A DNA stretch of 64,000 nucleotides from Halovulum dunhuangense (lineage in GTDB: Bacteria; Pseudomonadota; Alphaproteobacteria; Rhodobacterales; Rhodobacteraceae), in assembly GCF_013093415.1 (NCBI RefSeq), contig NZ_JABFBC010000001.1:1922001-1986000 (forward strand), given 5' to 3'. Position 1 is the stretch's first letter; each line of letters starts with the position of its first letter. The notes under the pieces are model-generated. The model was not told the origin of the DNA and did not search any database. It saw nothing but the letters and a program-made list of their open reading frames with translations. Below, one piece after another: positions 38,181-49,085 of this stretch. Both the position numbers and the translations under genes were made by a program.

Positions 38181-38638
38181 CACTCGGTCTCCCCGGTGTC
38201 GTTGGTGACGAAGCGCATCATCAGGTTGAGAAAGCTGACCGAGCTTTGCGTCAGCAGGATCTCGTCGCCCTCGGCCAGCATGAACTCGGATCCACCCGGC
38301 GTCAGTTCGACGTAGCTGCCCCCGAGAAGCCCCTCCGAGGCGATCTTCACGTCGGAATCGTCCGGAACCATGATCCCGTCATCGACCGTAAAGACCAGGT
38401 CCGCGCGATAGGTGTCGGGGTTCAGGTTGAGCCCGGTGACCGAGCCGATCTTGACCCCCGCCATGCGCACATCGGTCCCGACCGATACCCCCTCGGCCGA
38501 AGTGAAGCTGGCGCGCAGCGCGTAGCGCCCGTCGCCGTCGCCGAACAGGTCGGCGGACTGGTTGGCCACGAACAGAAATCCGCCTGCGACCAGCAGGACG
38601 CCCGCGCCCAGCAGGGTTTCCGTGACGCTGTTGGCCAT
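38180..38638 (-). CDS. mlaD: MCE (MlaD-like) lipid-transport domain protein
   Basis: Single MCE-domain protein of 152 residues. It has an N-terminal membrane anchor ([22 protein letters not shown]) and the MCE core (VSVGTDVRMAGVKIGSVTGLNL, GLLGGSYVELTPGG). MlaD forms the periplasmic hexameric ring of the Mla phospholipid transporter. The MlaE permease and MlaF ATPase genes are not in the window, so it either acts with distant partners or separately. Overlaps DUF2155 by 1 bp and starts 1 bp after the NDUFA12-like stop: a three-gene operon. Confidence 0.9.
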   Translation of the reverse strand: MANSVTETLLGAGVLLVAGGFLFVANQSADLFGDGDGRYALRASFTSAEGVSVGTDVRMAGVKIGSVTGLNLNPDTYRADLVFTVDDGIMVPDDSDVKIASEGLLGGSYVELTPGGSEFMLAEGDEILLTQSSVSFLNLMMRFVTNDTGETE

Positions 38639-38639
38639 G

Positions 38640-39020
38640 TCAGGACTGCTCCGGGCTCCAGGCTTCGTAATCGGTGCGCGCCTTGGGCACCGGAGCGTAC
38701 AGGCTTCCGGGGGGATGATAGGCGGCCGGTGTCCCCGTCATGTTGGGCTGATGCGGCTTTTCCCACGCCTTGCGGGCCAGCGGCGCGCGCGTCGGCGGCT
38801 CCTGGAAGGTATGGTGCAGCCAGCCGTGCCACTCCGGAGAGACGCGGCTTGCCTCCGCCTCGCCGTTGTAGATGACCCAGCGCCGCGCACCGTCCTTCGA
38901 CTGGTAAAAGACGTTGCCCTGCTCGTCGTCGCCGACCCTTGTGCCGTTGCGCGAGGTCCAGAGCCGCGTGCCCAGGGTCTGGCCGTTCCACCAGGTAAAG
39001 ATCTCGGAAATCAGGCCCAT
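38640..39020 (-). CDS. NDUFA12-family NADH:ubiquinone oxidoreductase accessory subunit
   Basis: Small (126 residues) relative of the mitochondrial complex I accessory subunit NDUFA12, found with bacterial complex I in alphaproteobacteria. Motifs: [44 protein letters not shown], then the GWLHHTF helix. The C-terminal part is Pro/His-rich. The ATG at 39020 has GGAAGGG with 6-nt spacing; a TTG two codons upstream is an alternative. First gene of the operon with mlaD and DUF2155. No other nuo gene is near. Confidence 0.9.
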   Translation of the reverse strand: MGLISEIFTWWNGQTLGTRLWTSRNGTRVGDDEQGNVFYQSKDGARRWVIYNGEAEASRVSPEWHGWLHHTFQEPPTRAPLARKAWEKPHQPNMTGTPAAYHPPGSLYAPVPKARTDYEAWSPEQS

Positions 39021-39081
39021 ATCCAACCCTTCCTTCTCGTGTTGACCCTTTCTAAGGCGGGGTCTGCCCGAGGTCCAGTGC

Positions 39082-39465
39082 CTAGGCAGGCTGCCGCGCA
39101 GTCACCTCGATCTCGATCTTCATCGCCGGGTCGATCAGCCCCGCCTCGATCATCATTGCAGCCGGGCGTGCCGTGCCGAAGGCCGCCCGCAGCGCTGGCC
39201 AGCACGCCTCGAAATCGTTCTTGTCGGCCATGACATAGGTGACGCGCACCACGTCGTTCAGGCTGGCGCCCGCCTGGGCGAGTGCCGCGCCGATGTTCTT
39301 CAGCGCCTGTTCGGCCTGCGCCAGCGCGCCCTCGGCAAGCGTCATCGTCTCGTAATTCATGCCCGTGGTGCCCGAGACGAAGACCCAGCCGTCGCAGACG
39401 ACCGCGCGGGAATAACCGATCTCGGCCTCGAACCGCGACCCGGAAGAGATCAGGCGACGTGTCAT
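39082..39465 (-). CDS. RidA family (YjgF/YER057c) protein
   Basis: A 127-residue single-domain protein. Motifs: [33 protein letters not shown] and [25 protein letters not shown], followed by [12 protein letters not shown], where the Arg is the conserved substrate-binding residue of the RidA imine/enamine deaminase type. RidA clears reactive 2-aminoacrylate. It lies 33 bp downstream of the clpX terminator and 61 bp upstream of the NDUFA12-like start, on the minus strand. Confidence 0.92.
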   Translation of the reverse strand: MTRRLISSGSRFEAEIGYSRAVVCDGWVFVSGTTGMNYETMTLAEGALAQAEQALKNIGAALAQAGASLNDVVRVTYVMADKNDFEACWPALRAAFGTARPAAMMIEAGLIDPAMKIEIEVTARQPA

Positions 39466-39495
39466 GGAAGTCTCCGCAGGGGTTGAAGTTCAATC

Positions 39496-39522
39496 AAAAA
39501 GGGCCGCTGGATGCAGCGGCCC
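39496..39522 (-). terminator. Rho-independent terminator of clpX
   Basis: Perfect 9-bp stem GGGCCGCTG (39501-39509) / CAGCGGCCC (39514-39522) with a 4-nt loop. On the minus strand it is followed by TTTTT (A-run 39496-39500), giving a textbook terminator 21 bp after the clpX stop. Confidence 0.88.
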
Positions 39523-39543
39523 CTGTTGCGATGTCACGTTGTC

Positions 39544-40809
39544 TCAGCCGGCCGAGGCAGGCTCCTTGCGCTTGTCCGCATAGATCAGCAGCGGCTCGCC
39601 CTGGCGGTTGATCGCTTCCTCGTTGACGACAACCTCCTCGACGCCCTCCATGCCCGGGATCTCGAACATGCAGTCGAGGAGCACTTCCTCGAGGATCGAG
39701 CGCAGGCCGCGCGCGCCGGTCTTGCGCTCGATCGCGCGCTTGGCAATCGCGATCAGCGCCTCTTCGGTGAAGGTGAGATTGACGTCCTCCATCTCGAACA
39801 GGCGCTGGTACTGCTTGACGAGGGCGTTCTTCGGCTTGGTCAGGATGGTGACGAGCGCCTCCTCGTCCAGGTCGGACAGGGTGGCGATCACCGGCAGACG
39901 GCCGACGAATTCGGGGATAAGGCCGAATTTCAGCAGATCCTCGGGCTCCAGCTCCTTGAAGACGTCGCCGATCCGGCGGTCGTCATCCGCCTTGACGTTG
40001 GCGCCGAAGCCCATCGCGCTGCCCTTGTTGCGCTGGGCGATGATCTTGTCGAGCCCGGCAAAGGCGCCGCCGCAGATGAACAGGATGTTGGTCGTGTCCA
40101 CCTGCAGGAATTCCTGCTGCGGATGCTTGCGCCCGCCCTGGGGCGGCACGCTCGCCACGGTGCCTTCCATGATCTTGAGAAGCGCCTGCTGCACCCCCTC
40201 TCCCGACACGTCGCGGGTGATCGAGGGGTTGTCGGACTTGCGGCTGATCTTGTCGACCTCGTCGATATAGACGATGCCGCGCTGCGCCCGCTCGACATTG
40301 TATTCGGCCGATTGCAGCAGCTTGAGGATGATGTTCTCGACATCCTCGCCGACATAGCCGGCCTCGGTCAGGGTGGTCGCATCGGCCATGGTGAAGGGCA
40401 CGTCGAGGATGCGCGCCAGCGTCTGCGCCAGAAGCGTCTTGCCGCAGCCGGTCGGGCCGATCAGCATGATGTTCGACTTCGACAGCTCGACATCGGGGCT
40501 TTTCGACGAATGGCTCAGCCGCTTGTAATGGTTGTGCACCGCGACCGAAAGCACGCGCTTGGCCTTTTCCTGGCCGATAACGTAGTCGTCGAGTACCGCG
40601 CAGATCTCCTGCGGGGTCGGCACGCCGTCGGCGGATTTCACCAGGTTGGACTTCGTTTCCTCGCGGATGATGTCCATGCACAGCTCGACGCATTCGTCGC
40701 AGATGAACACGGTCGGCCCCGCTATCAGCTTGCGCACCTCGTGCTGGCTCTTGCCGCAGAACGAACAGTAAAGCGTGTTCTTGCTGTCGCCGCCGCCGGT
40801 CTTGCTCAT
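39544..40809 (-). CDS. clpX: ATP-dependent Clp protease ATP-binding subunit ClpX
   Basis: AAA+ unfoldase that feeds substrates to ClpP. N-terminal Zn ribbon cysteines lie near 15, 18, 37 and 40 ([17 protein letters not shown]). Walker A GPTGCGKT is near 118-125, followed by the Walker [10 protein letters not shown] and the IGF loop region needed for ClpP docking. Length 421 residues is normal. A promoter lies at 40871-40898 and a terminator follows, so clpX is probably a monocistron. Its partner clpP is 2 kb upstream on the same strand. Confidence 0.97.
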   Translation of the reverse strand: MSKTGGGDSKNTLYCSFCGKSQHEVRKLIAGPTVFICDECVELCMDIIREETKSNLVKSADGVPTPQEICAVLDDYVIGQEKAKRVLSVAVHNHYKRLSHSSKSPDVELSKSNIMLIGPTGCGKTLLAQTLARILDVPFTMADATTLTEAGYVGEDVENIILKLLQSAEYNVERAQRGIVYIDEVDKISRKSDNPSITRDVSGEGVQQALLKIMEGTVASVPPQGGRKHPQQEFLQVDTTNILFICGGAFAGLDKIIAQRNKGSAMGFGANVKADDDRRIGDVFKELEPEDLLKFGLIPEFVGRLPVIATLSDLDEEALVTILTKPKNALVKQYQRLFEMEDVNLTFTEEALIAIAKRAIERKTGARGLRSILEEVLLDCMFEIPGMEGVEEVVVNEEAINRQGEPLLIYADKRKEPASAG

Positions 40810-40870
40810 GGTTCCCTCCTGGGCCCGGGTATCGTTCTCGTCAGCAGACGCTGGGCCCCGTCCGAGTCAT

Positions 40871-40898
40871 ATCATATTGTCCAAGGCGCATTAGGCAA
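40871..40898 (-). promoter_or_regulatory. Promoter of clpX
   Basis: On the minus strand TTGCCT (-35, 40893-40898) lies 16 bp from TATGAT (-10, 40871-40876), about 60 bp ahead of the clpX ATG. AGGAGG is the ribosome site before the ATG (CCCAGGAGGGAACCATG). Confidence 0.55.
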
Positions 40899-41270
40899 TG
40901 CGGGAAGGGGAATGACAAGGGACGCCACCGGTTTTTTGGCGGAACAATCCCTTGAGGTCCGTGACTTTCCCCGCATCGGCAGGGCCCGGTGCTTTCCTGC
41001 GCCCTTGCGCCGCAAGGACCACCATGGACGCCCCTGCGCCTGCCGTCGCCCGGCGCGGCTGGATGTTCCGCCGGACCGGGTGCTGCCTCAAGCGATGGCA
41101 TGCTCCGCCGACACGCGCAGCGCGTTTCCCGGCGACGCCCAGCGGTGGGCAGGCCGGCCGTCCCGTTTCCGCCCGTCGTGGCAGAGGTGGGGATGGCCGG
41201 GCACGGCTGCAAGCCCTGCATCCGCGCCGTGGATCGCGTGCGCCAGAGCGGCCCCCGGGGGCCACCCGGC
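40899..41270. other. Gap without supported gene between clpX and the chemoreceptor gene
   Basis: About 370 bp upstream of the clpX promoter (461 bp between the two CDSs in all). Open frames here have no family similarity or ribosome site. It contains an imperfect hairpin with AAGGGA at 40918-40923, CGCCA/TGGCG arms, and a matching TCCCTT at 40949-40954, and a GGCCCCCGGGGGCC palindrome at 41251-41264 near the chemoreceptor end. No RNA gene was recognised. It may be decayed coding DNA or chemoreceptor 3' sequence. Confidence 0.4.
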
Positions 41271-42806
41271 CTATCCCGCAAGCGCGCGGCGCGGCGCCTC
41301 GACCTGCGGAGCCGCATAGCTGAAGACGGAGAGTGCCTTGACCAGGCGTTCCGCATCCCGCTGGAGGCCCTGTATCTCGGCGTTGGTCTCGTCCACCATG
41401 CCGGCATTCTGCTGGGTGAGCCCGTCCATCTGGGTGACGGCCTGGTTTATCTCCTGCAGGCCCATGGCCTGTTCGCGCGCGGCATGAGAGATGTTGCCCA
41501 CGATCTCGGTCACGCCCTTCACATGGCCCGCGATCCCGTTCAGGGCGGCGCGGGTCCGTTCGACCAGCGCGACGCCGCTGCGCACCTGCTGATCCGAGGA
41601 TTGCACCAGGGCCTTGATCGTGCCGGCAGCATCGGCGCAGCGCTGCGCAAGGCCCCGCACCTCGTGGGCGACTACGGCAAAGCCCCGCCCGGCATCGCCT
41701 GCGCGCGCCGCCTCGACACTGGCGTTCAGCGCGAGAAGATTGGTCTGGAAGGCGATCTCGTCGATCAGCGTCACGATCTTGACGATCTCGGACGAGCCGT
41801 TCTCGATTTCGCGCATGGCGGCGCTGGCCTCGCTCACGACCTGGCCCGAGCCGTCGGTTTCCTCGCGCATCGCGACGACCAGTCGCGCAGCCTCTCCGGC
41901 GACGCTGGCGGTGGAGCCCACGCTTTCGGTCAGCTGGTGCAAGGCGGCCGAACTTTCCTCCAGGCTGGCCGCCTGTTGCGCGGTGCGGTCCGACAGGCGG
42001 TTCGTGCCATCGGTGATGCGTTGCGCTGCCGCGCCGATCGCATCGGCGCCCCTGGTAACGGTAGAGATCGCCAGCGACAGCCCGCCCAGCGCCTGGTTCA
42101 GCTTGACCGCGATGGCGCCGAACTGGCACGGCGCATCCTCGGGCATGCGCACGCCCAGATCATTCGCGGCAAGGCCCTCGACCACCAGTTCGATGGCGGC
42201 GATCCCATCGGCGATCTGCTTGTCCTGTTGCGCCTTCTGGGCAGCGATATCGGCGCGGGCCAACTCCAGCCGCGAGAGATACTCGGAAATGCCCATCCCG
42301 GCATCGAGGAACGCCGCGCGGATCAGCACGGCCACATCCTCCCGCAACTCATTCAGGTCGGGCCCCGGCCCGCGCCTGAACCACCCCTGCGGCACGCCAT
42401 CCGCCTGTGCGCGGTCGATCATCTGGCGTACCAGATCCTCCAGCACCACGGCATAGCCGGCCAGGTACTTGTCGGGTTCCAGCCCGATGGAGGCATGGAT
42501 CTGGCCCACCCTTCCGACGGCCTTTTCGTAATGCGCGTCGAAATTCGCCTCGGCCATCATGAGCCAGTGTTCGCGCTGGCGGTCCCGCGCATGCGCGATC
42601 CGCCCCGGAGACGCGAACTTGCCTTCAAGGTCCGGACGCGTGGCAAGCCTTGCGTAGAAGGTTTCAAGCGCCGGGCCCATGATCTCGCCGATCCGGGGTT
42701 TCAGCGCGGCAAGACGTTCCCGCGCGGGCGCGTCCATTCCGATGAAATCCAGTTGATCCTGGATGCGATTGTCTTTTCCGTCCACGTCCTGTCCCCGCAA
42801 ATCCAT
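41271..42806 (-). CDS. Globin-coupled chemoreceptor (HemAT-like methyl-accepting protein)
   Basis: Soluble chemoreceptor of 511 residues with no membrane segment. The N-terminal protoglobin sensor domain runs to about residue 180, with the proximal haem His near 104 ([22 protein letters not shown]). Then a HAMP-like region (about 196-255) and a methyl-accepting signalling domain with the conserved tip [40 protein letters not shown]. This domain order matches HemAT-type oxygen sensors driving CheA. It lies between clpP and clpX on the same strand; no other che gene is in the window. Confidence 0.92.
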   Translation of the reverse strand: MDLRGQDVDGKDNRIQDQLDFIGMDAPARERLAALKPRIGEIMGPALETFYARLATRPDLEGKFASPGRIAHARDRQREHWLMMAEANFDAHYEKAVGRVGQIHASIGLEPDKYLAGYAVVLEDLVRQMIDRAQADGVPQGWFRRGPGPDLNELREDVAVLIRAAFLDAGMGISEYLSRLELARADIAAQKAQQDKQIADGIAAIELVVEGLAANDLGVRMPEDAPCQFGAIAVKLNQALGGLSLAISTVTRGADAIGAAAQRITDGTNRLSDRTAQQAASLEESSAALHQLTESVGSTASVAGEAARLVVAMREETDGSGQVVSEASAAMREIENGSSEIVKIVTLIDEIAFQTNLLALNASVEAARAGDAGRGFAVVAHEVRGLAQRCADAAGTIKALVQSSDQQVRSGVALVERTRAALNGIAGHVKGVTEIVGNISHAAREQAMGLQEINQAVTQMDGLTQQNAGMVDETNAEIQGLQRDAERLVKALSVFSYAAPQVEAPRRALAG

Positions 42807-42867
42807 GTCTGCGGGAACCTTCTTATCGGCGCGGCGTTACCCAATGGTTACGCCGCGCATCGACAAG

Positions 42868-43491
42868 TCAGCTGTCGGCCTCGCCACGATTGGTGACGAT
42901 CTCGTCCACGATGCCCCAGTCGCGCGCGGCCTCGGCGGTCATGAAGTTGTCGCGGTCCAGCGCCGCCTCGACCTTTTCCAGTTCCTGCCCGGTGTGGCGG
43001 ACATAGATCTCGTTCAGCCGATGCTTGAGCGCCTGCGTCTCGCGCGCGTGGATCATGATGTCGGTGGCCTGGCCCTGGTAGCCGCCCGAGGGCTGGTGCA
43101 CCATGATCCGGGCGTTGGGCAGCGCAAAGCGCATCCCCGGCGCGCCCGCGGCCAGCAGCAGCGACCCCATCGAGGCCGCCTGCCCGATGCACACCGTCGA
43201 GATCTTGGGCCGGATGTACTGCATGGTGTCGTAGATCGACAGGCCCGAGGTCACGATACCGCCGGGGCTGTTGATATACATCGAGATTTCCTTCTTCGGG
43301 TTCTCGGCCTCGAGGAAGAGCAGCTGCGCCACGATCACGGTCGCCATGTCGTCATGGACGGGGCCGGACACGAAGACGATCCGCTCCTTCAGCAGCCGCG
43401 AGAAGATGTCATAGCGGATCGAGCCCCGCGCGGTCGTTTCGTCCACGGTGGGGATGATGAAGCTTTGCAGCGGCGAAAGCGGGTCATGCAT
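42868..43491 (-). CDS. clpP: ATP-dependent Clp protease proteolytic subunit ClpP
   Basis: Serine protease that degrades proteins unfolded by ClpX or ClpA. Catalytic Ser near 107 ([14 protein letters not shown]) and His near 132 ([12 protein letters not shown]) are in place. Length 207 residues, standard. The ATG at 43491 is followed by a short propeptide region ([18 protein letters not shown]). tig lies upstream, separated by 178 bp with a strong terminator, so the two are probably separate units. Confidence 0.97.
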   Translation of the reverse strand: MHDPLSPLQSFIIPTVDETTARGSIRYDIFSRLLKERIVFVSGPVHDDMATVIVAQLLFLEAENPKKEISMYINSPGGIVTSGLSIYDTMQYIRPKISTVCIGQAASMGSLLLAAGAPGMRFALPNARIMVHQPSGGYQGQATDIMIHARETQALKHRLNEIYVRHTGQELEKVEAALDRDNFMTAEAARDWGIVDEIVTNRGEADS

Positions 43492-43610
43492 GGGTGTTCT
43501 GCCTGTCCGGGGGGCCGCTGGGCGCGGCCCGGTGATCGGTCCCCTCTAGGAATAGTGCCGCGGCCGGGGGGCTGCAAGGGTCGCGGCGTACGGACCGGTC
43601 GGCGAATGCG

Positions 43611-43643
43611 GAAACGCGCGGGCCACGGGCCCGCGCGTTTCCC
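43611..43643 (-). terminator. Strong hairpin terminator after tig
   Basis: Perfect 14-bp stem GAAACGCGCGGGCC (43611-43624) / GGCCCGCGCGTTTC (43628-43641) with loop ACG, 26 bp after the tig stop and before the clpP leader. The arm ends in a TTT tract rather than a long T-run. Confidence 0.75.
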
Positions 43644-43669
43644 TGTCCGATCCGCCCGAGGGCGCGGGA

Positions 43670-45001
43670 TCACTCCTCGTCGAGCGCCTCGATGGCCTTC
43701 TGCAGCTCGTCCTTGGAGACGGGCTTCTCGGTCACCTTGGCCTGTTCGAGGATATGATCCACGACCTTGTCCTCGAAGATCGGCGCGCGCAGCTGCTGCT
43801 GGGCGCCGGGGTTCTTCTGGATGAACTCGAAGAAGGCGCGTTCCTGGCCCGGATACTGGCGGGCCTGCTGGAACATGGCCTGCTGGAGTTCCGCGTCGGT
43901 GACGGTGATCTCGGCCTTGTTGCCGACCTCGGCCAGCAGCAGGCCCAGCCGCACGCGGCGCTCGGCCAGCTTGTTGTGCTCTTCGGTCGGCTCGATCGCG
44001 CCGTGGTCGTGGCCCTGGTGCTCGGGGTTTTCCTCGTGCCACAGCTGGTGGGCGATCTGGCGCGCCTCGGTCTCGACCAGGCTCGGCGGCAGGTCGAAGC
44101 TGACGGCGGCATCCAGCGCGTCCATCAGGCGACGCTTGAGCACCTGGCGCGCGGCGCCGGCATATTCCTCGGCCAGACGCTCGCGGATCTGCGCCTTCAG
44201 CGCCTCGAGATCGTCCATCCCGAACTTCTTGGCCAGCTCGTCGTCGATCTCGGCGGGCTTCGGGGCCTTCACGTCCTTTACCGTGCAGGAAAACACGGCT
44301 TCCTTGCCGGCAAGCTGCTTGGCCTGGTAGCTTTCCGGGAAAGTGACCTTGACCTCGAGCTCCTCGCCGGCCTTGGCGCCGACCAGCTGCTCCTCGAAGC
44401 CGGGGATGAAGCTGCCGGACCCCAGCACCAGCGGGTAATCCTCGGCCGCGCCGCCGTCAAAGGCCTCGCCGTCGATCTTGCCCACGAAGTCGATGACGAT
44501 CTGGTCGCCGTCCTTCGCCTTCGAGCCCTTGCGGCGCGACTCGAAGTTGCTCGCCGACCCGGCAAGATTCTCGAGCGCCTCGTTCACGGCGTCGTCCTCG
44601 ATCTCGGCGACCAGCTTTTCCAGCTCGATTCCGGTGAAGTCGGTCTCGGGCACCTCGGGAAGCGCCTCGTAGGTCAGGGCGACCTCGACGTCCTGGCCCT
44701 CTTCCCAGTTCTCGTTGGTCATCTTGACGTCGGGCTGCACCGCCGGACGGTCGCCCGTCTTCTCGAAATGCTCGCGCATCGCGGCATCGATGCTTTCCTG
44801 CATCGCCTCGCCCAGCACCGACTTGCCGAACATCTTCTTCATCAGCGCGGCGGGCGCCTTGCCCTTGCGGAAGCCCTTCATCTGGAAGCCCTTGCGCGCT
44901 TCCTCCAGCTTCTCGCTGACCTTGGCTTCCAGTTCGGCCGCCGTGACGGTAATCGAATAGCCGCGTTTCAAACCTTCGTTCAGGGTCTCGGTGACCTGCA
45001 T
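43670..45001 (-). CDS. tig: Trigger factor
   Basis: Ribosome-bound chaperone and prolyl isomerase for nascent chains. The 443-residue product begins [19 protein letters not shown]; the ribosome-binding signature [17 protein letters not shown] follows near residue 45. The PPIase domain ([26 protein letters not shown]) and helical C-terminus are intact. The frame runs upstream through the tRNA-Leu gene, so the ATG at 45001 is correct. The leader carries the AGGAAGAAGGACAC ribosome site (AAGGA). Confidence 0.97.
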   Translation of the reverse strand: MQVTETLNEGLKRGYSITVTAAELEAKVSEKLEEARKGFQMKGFRKGKAPAALMKKMFGKSVLGEAMQESIDAAMREHFEKTGDRPAVQPDVKMTNENWEEGQDVEVALTYEALPEVPETDFTGIELEKLVAEIEDDAVNEALENLAGSASNFESRRKGSKAKDGDQIVIDFVGKIDGEAFDGGAAEDYPLVLGSGSFIPGFEEQLVGAKAGEELEVKVTFPESYQAKQLAGKEAVFSCTVKDVKAPKPAEIDDELAKKFGMDDLEALKAQIRERLAEEYAGAARQVLKRRLMDALDAAVSFDLPPSLVETEARQIAHQLWHEENPEHQGHDHGAIEPTEEHNKLAERRVRLGLLLAEVGNKAEITVTDAELQQAMFQQARQYPGQERAFFEFIQKNPGAQQQLRAPIFEDKVVDHILEQAKVTEKPVSKDELQKAIEALDEE

Positions 45002-45028
45002 GTGTCCTTCTTCCTCATACCTGGTTTT

Positions 45029-45113
<85 letters not shown>

Positions 45114-45209
45114 GCACCAAGATCGTCCGCCGGTCGGGCTACCGGAAATCGGCGCCCTTCTAGCAAACACACCCGGGGGGCGCGAGGGAAAAATGCGCGC
45201 CGCGGGCCG

Positions 45210-46745
45210 CTATTCACGCAGTGCCCTCGCGCCGTGCGAAACCGCTGCCAGAACGCGGGGCAGCGCATCGGGAAGATCCTCGGCGATCAGGCCCGGACCG
45301 AAGGCGCGCGCGCAGTCCGCATGTAGCACGGCGGCACTCGCCGCGGCCGCGATCGGCGGCAGTCCGCGCGCCAGAAGCCCCGCGATGAAACCGGCCAGGA
45401 CGTCGCCCGCCCCGGCGGTGGCAAGCCAGGGCACGGACCGCTCGTACAGCGCCGCCGCGATCCGGGTGGCGCCGGTCCGGTCGGCGATCACGGTATCGGG
45501 CCCCTTCAGCAGGACCGTGCAGCCCGCCCGCCGCGCCGCCGCCGTGACCGCGTCGACCTTCGAGAAGGCCGGACCGCGCCCGGGCGGCGCGGCGAGGCTT
45601 GCGGTGATATCGGGAAAGAGCCGCGCGAACTCGCCCATATGCGGTGTCAGGACGACGTTCTCGTGCAACAGATCGAACAGCGCCTCGGGCCGGTCGGCCC
45701 AGCAGCTCAGCGCATCGGCATCAAGCACCGTGGCGCGACCCGCCGCCAGCGCCACCCGCGCCAGCCCTGACGCCCGCTCGACCCCGAGGCCCGGACCAAG
45801 CAGCAGCGTGTCGAGGCGCGGATCCTCCAGTGCCGTGGCCAGCGCCGCGGCATCCCCTATCCCGCGCAACATCACCGCATCGAGCCGCGCGGCATGTTCG
45901 GGCAGCGCGTCGCCCGGCGCGCCGATCGTGACCAGCCCCGCACCCATCCGCAGCGCGCCGCGCGCCGCAAGCCGCGCCGCCCCACCATGCGAGGCAGGGC
46001 CCGACAGCACCAGCACATGCCCGTGTTCGTACTTGTGCCCCTGCCCTTTCAGCACCGCCTCCGGCGTTGCCTCGGCCAGGCGCACCACCGTCTCGGGCGC
46101 GACCCCGTCGGGCCCGAGACCGATATCGACGATGGCCAGCGCGCCGCACAGCGTCGCACCGGGCAGCAGGTAGTGACCGATGCGCGGGCGGTGAAAACTG
46201 ACGGTCAGGTCCGCTGCCAGCGCATGGCCAAGATCGCGGCCGCTGTCGCTGCAGATGCCGCTTGGCAGATCCACCGCCAGCCGGAAGGCGCCGCTTCGGT
46301 CGATCGCGTCGCGAATCCCCGCCATGTCCGCGGGCAGGCCGCGGCTCAGGCCGGTGCCGAAGAGCGCGTCCACCACCAGATCGACCCCGCAGGCCATCGA
46401 TGCGGCGATTTCCGGCCGGCGCCACGGCGCAGCCTCGCCCCATCGCGCCAGGTTTGTCGCCGCATCGGGCGGCAGCCGCGCGGGATCGCCCCAGAGCCTG
46501 ACCTCGACCTGCCAGCCGCGCGCCCGCAACAGCCGGGCGACGACAAGGCCGTCCCCGCCATTGTTCCCCGGGCCGCACAGTACCAGCGCCCGGTGCGGCG
46601 CATGGGCAAAGGCGGGGCGTCTGGCCAGAAGCGCATCGACGACGCCGCGTCCGGCGCGTTCCATCAATTCCGCGCCACTTGCCTGTCCGCGCGCCATTGC
46701 GTGCTGCTCCGCGGCCCGCATCTGCCCTGCGCCAAGCAGTTCCAT
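45210..46745 (-). CDS. nnr: Bifunctional NAD(P)H-hydrate epimerase/ADP-dependent NAD(P)H-hydrate dehydratase
   Basis: Repair enzyme for damaged NAD(P)HX. The N-terminal epimerase domain (YjeF_N, residues about 1-210) shows LVLCGPGNNGGDGLVVARLL, VVDALFGTGLSRG and AVDLPSGI. The C-terminal kinase-like dehydratase (YjeF_C, about 230-505) shows [47 protein letters not shown] and AGAGDVLAGFIAGLL. Length 511 residues. Divergent from glnB, with the glnB regulatory palindrome about 33 bp upstream of its ATG. Confidence 0.94.
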   Translation of the reverse strand: MELLGAGQMRAAEQHAMARGQASGAELMERAGRGVVDALLARRPAFAHAPHRALVLCGPGNNGGDGLVVARLLRARGWQVEVRLWGDPARLPPDAATNLARWGEAAPWRRPEIAASMACGVDLVVDALFGTGLSRGLPADMAGIRDAIDRSGAFRLAVDLPSGICSDSGRDLGHALAADLTVSFHRPRIGHYLLPGATLCGALAIVDIGLGPDGVAPETVVRLAEATPEAVLKGQGHKYEHGHVLVLSGPASHGGAARLAARGALRMGAGLVTIGAPGDALPEHAARLDAVMLRGIGDAAALATALEDPRLDTLLLGPGLGVERASGLARVALAAGRATVLDADALSCWADRPEALFDLLHENVVLTPHMGEFARLFPDITASLAAPPGRGPAFSKVDAVTAAARRAGCTVLLKGPDTVIADRTGATRIAAALYERSVPWLATAGAGDVLAGFIAGLLARGLPPIAAAASAAVLHADCARAFGPGLIAEDLPDALPRVLAAVSHGARALRE

Positions 46746-46777
46746 CCCGGAAAAACCTTCTCATTCTGCCTAAGAAA

Positions 46778-46792
46778 TGTGCAAATTGCACA
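46778..46792 (+). promoter_or_regulatory. Near-perfect 15-bp palindrome upstream of glnB, candidate NtrC (or other regulator) site
   Basis: TGTGCAA-A-TTGCACA is fully symmetric around position 46785. It lies 139 bp upstream of the glnB ATG in the glnB/nnr divergent gap. NtrC sites in enterics contain TGCAC/GTGCA half-sites spaced farther apart, so the match is only partial; a different dimeric regulator is equally possible. Confidence 0.45.
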
Positions 46793-46855
46793 ATTATGAG
46801 GCATTTACGCCGAAAGGGCCGCCTGCATCCATCCGCCACCAGCCTAGCGATTTGA

Positions 46856-47269
<414 letters not shown>

Positions 47270-47319
47270 CGCCGCTTCCCATCCCGAAACCACGAACCAT
47301 CAACTTGGGGAAACCTACC

Positions 47320-48729
<1,410 letters not shown>

Positions 48730-48753
48730 GCGCAGCACTCCCCAGACCACTTC

Positions 48754-48777
48754 AGGGGCCCTTCGGGGCCCCTTTTT
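48754..48777 (+). terminator. Rho-independent terminator of glnBA
   Basis: Perfect 8-bp stem AGGGGCCC (48754-48761) / GGGCCCCT (48766-48773) with a TTCG tetraloop, then TTTT (48774-48777). It lies 24 bp after the glnA stop. Confidence 0.9.
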
Positions 48778-48832
48778 CTATTTTACGGCAATGGGTTCCG
48801 GGCTGGTCTTGCCAACCGGCGGCAACATGCGC

Positions 48833-49081
48833 CTAGCGCTGCGGCCGCGGGCCGCGGAAGCGTTCCGGCAGCGGCGCGGCGTGATCGTCGGACCCCTCCT
48901 CCAGCCGCGTCTCGAGCCAGTCCTCCAGCTCCACCAGATCCTCCGGCAGGGGCTGGCCGAGCGCGCGCATCTCGGACAGCTTCTCGCGCAGCCGTTCCTG
49001 GGCGACATGCGCGTCCTTCGGGGTGGCGGCGATTTCCTCCAGCAGCGCGTAGATGCTGGCCTTGAGCGTCTCGAAAGCCAT
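48833..49081 (-). CDS. Small hypothetical protein (82 aa) downstream of a TraR/DksA-type gene
   Basis: Not recognised. It is an acidic, helix-predicted protein: MAFETLKASIYALLEEIAAT, then AQERLREKLSEMRALGQPLPEDLVELEDWLETRLEEG, without signal peptide or membrane segment. A short linker (PLPERFRGPRPQR) closes it. It begins 4 bp after the TraR/DksA-type gene on the same strand, so the two are cotranscribed. The pairing suggests a regulator-associated protein, but nothing in the sequence proves it. Confidence 0.62.
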   Translation of the reverse strand: MAFETLKASIYALLEEIAATPKDAHVAQERLREKLSEMRALGQPLPEDLVELEDWLETRLEEGSDDHAAPLPERFRGPRPQR

Positions 49082-49085
49082 CACG

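Noticed and set aside
41040-41323. Plus-strand open frame in the gap between clpX and the chemoreceptor
   Set aside because: Arg/Pro/Ala-rich composition without recognisable domains; it overlaps the chemoreceptor 3' end in antisense.
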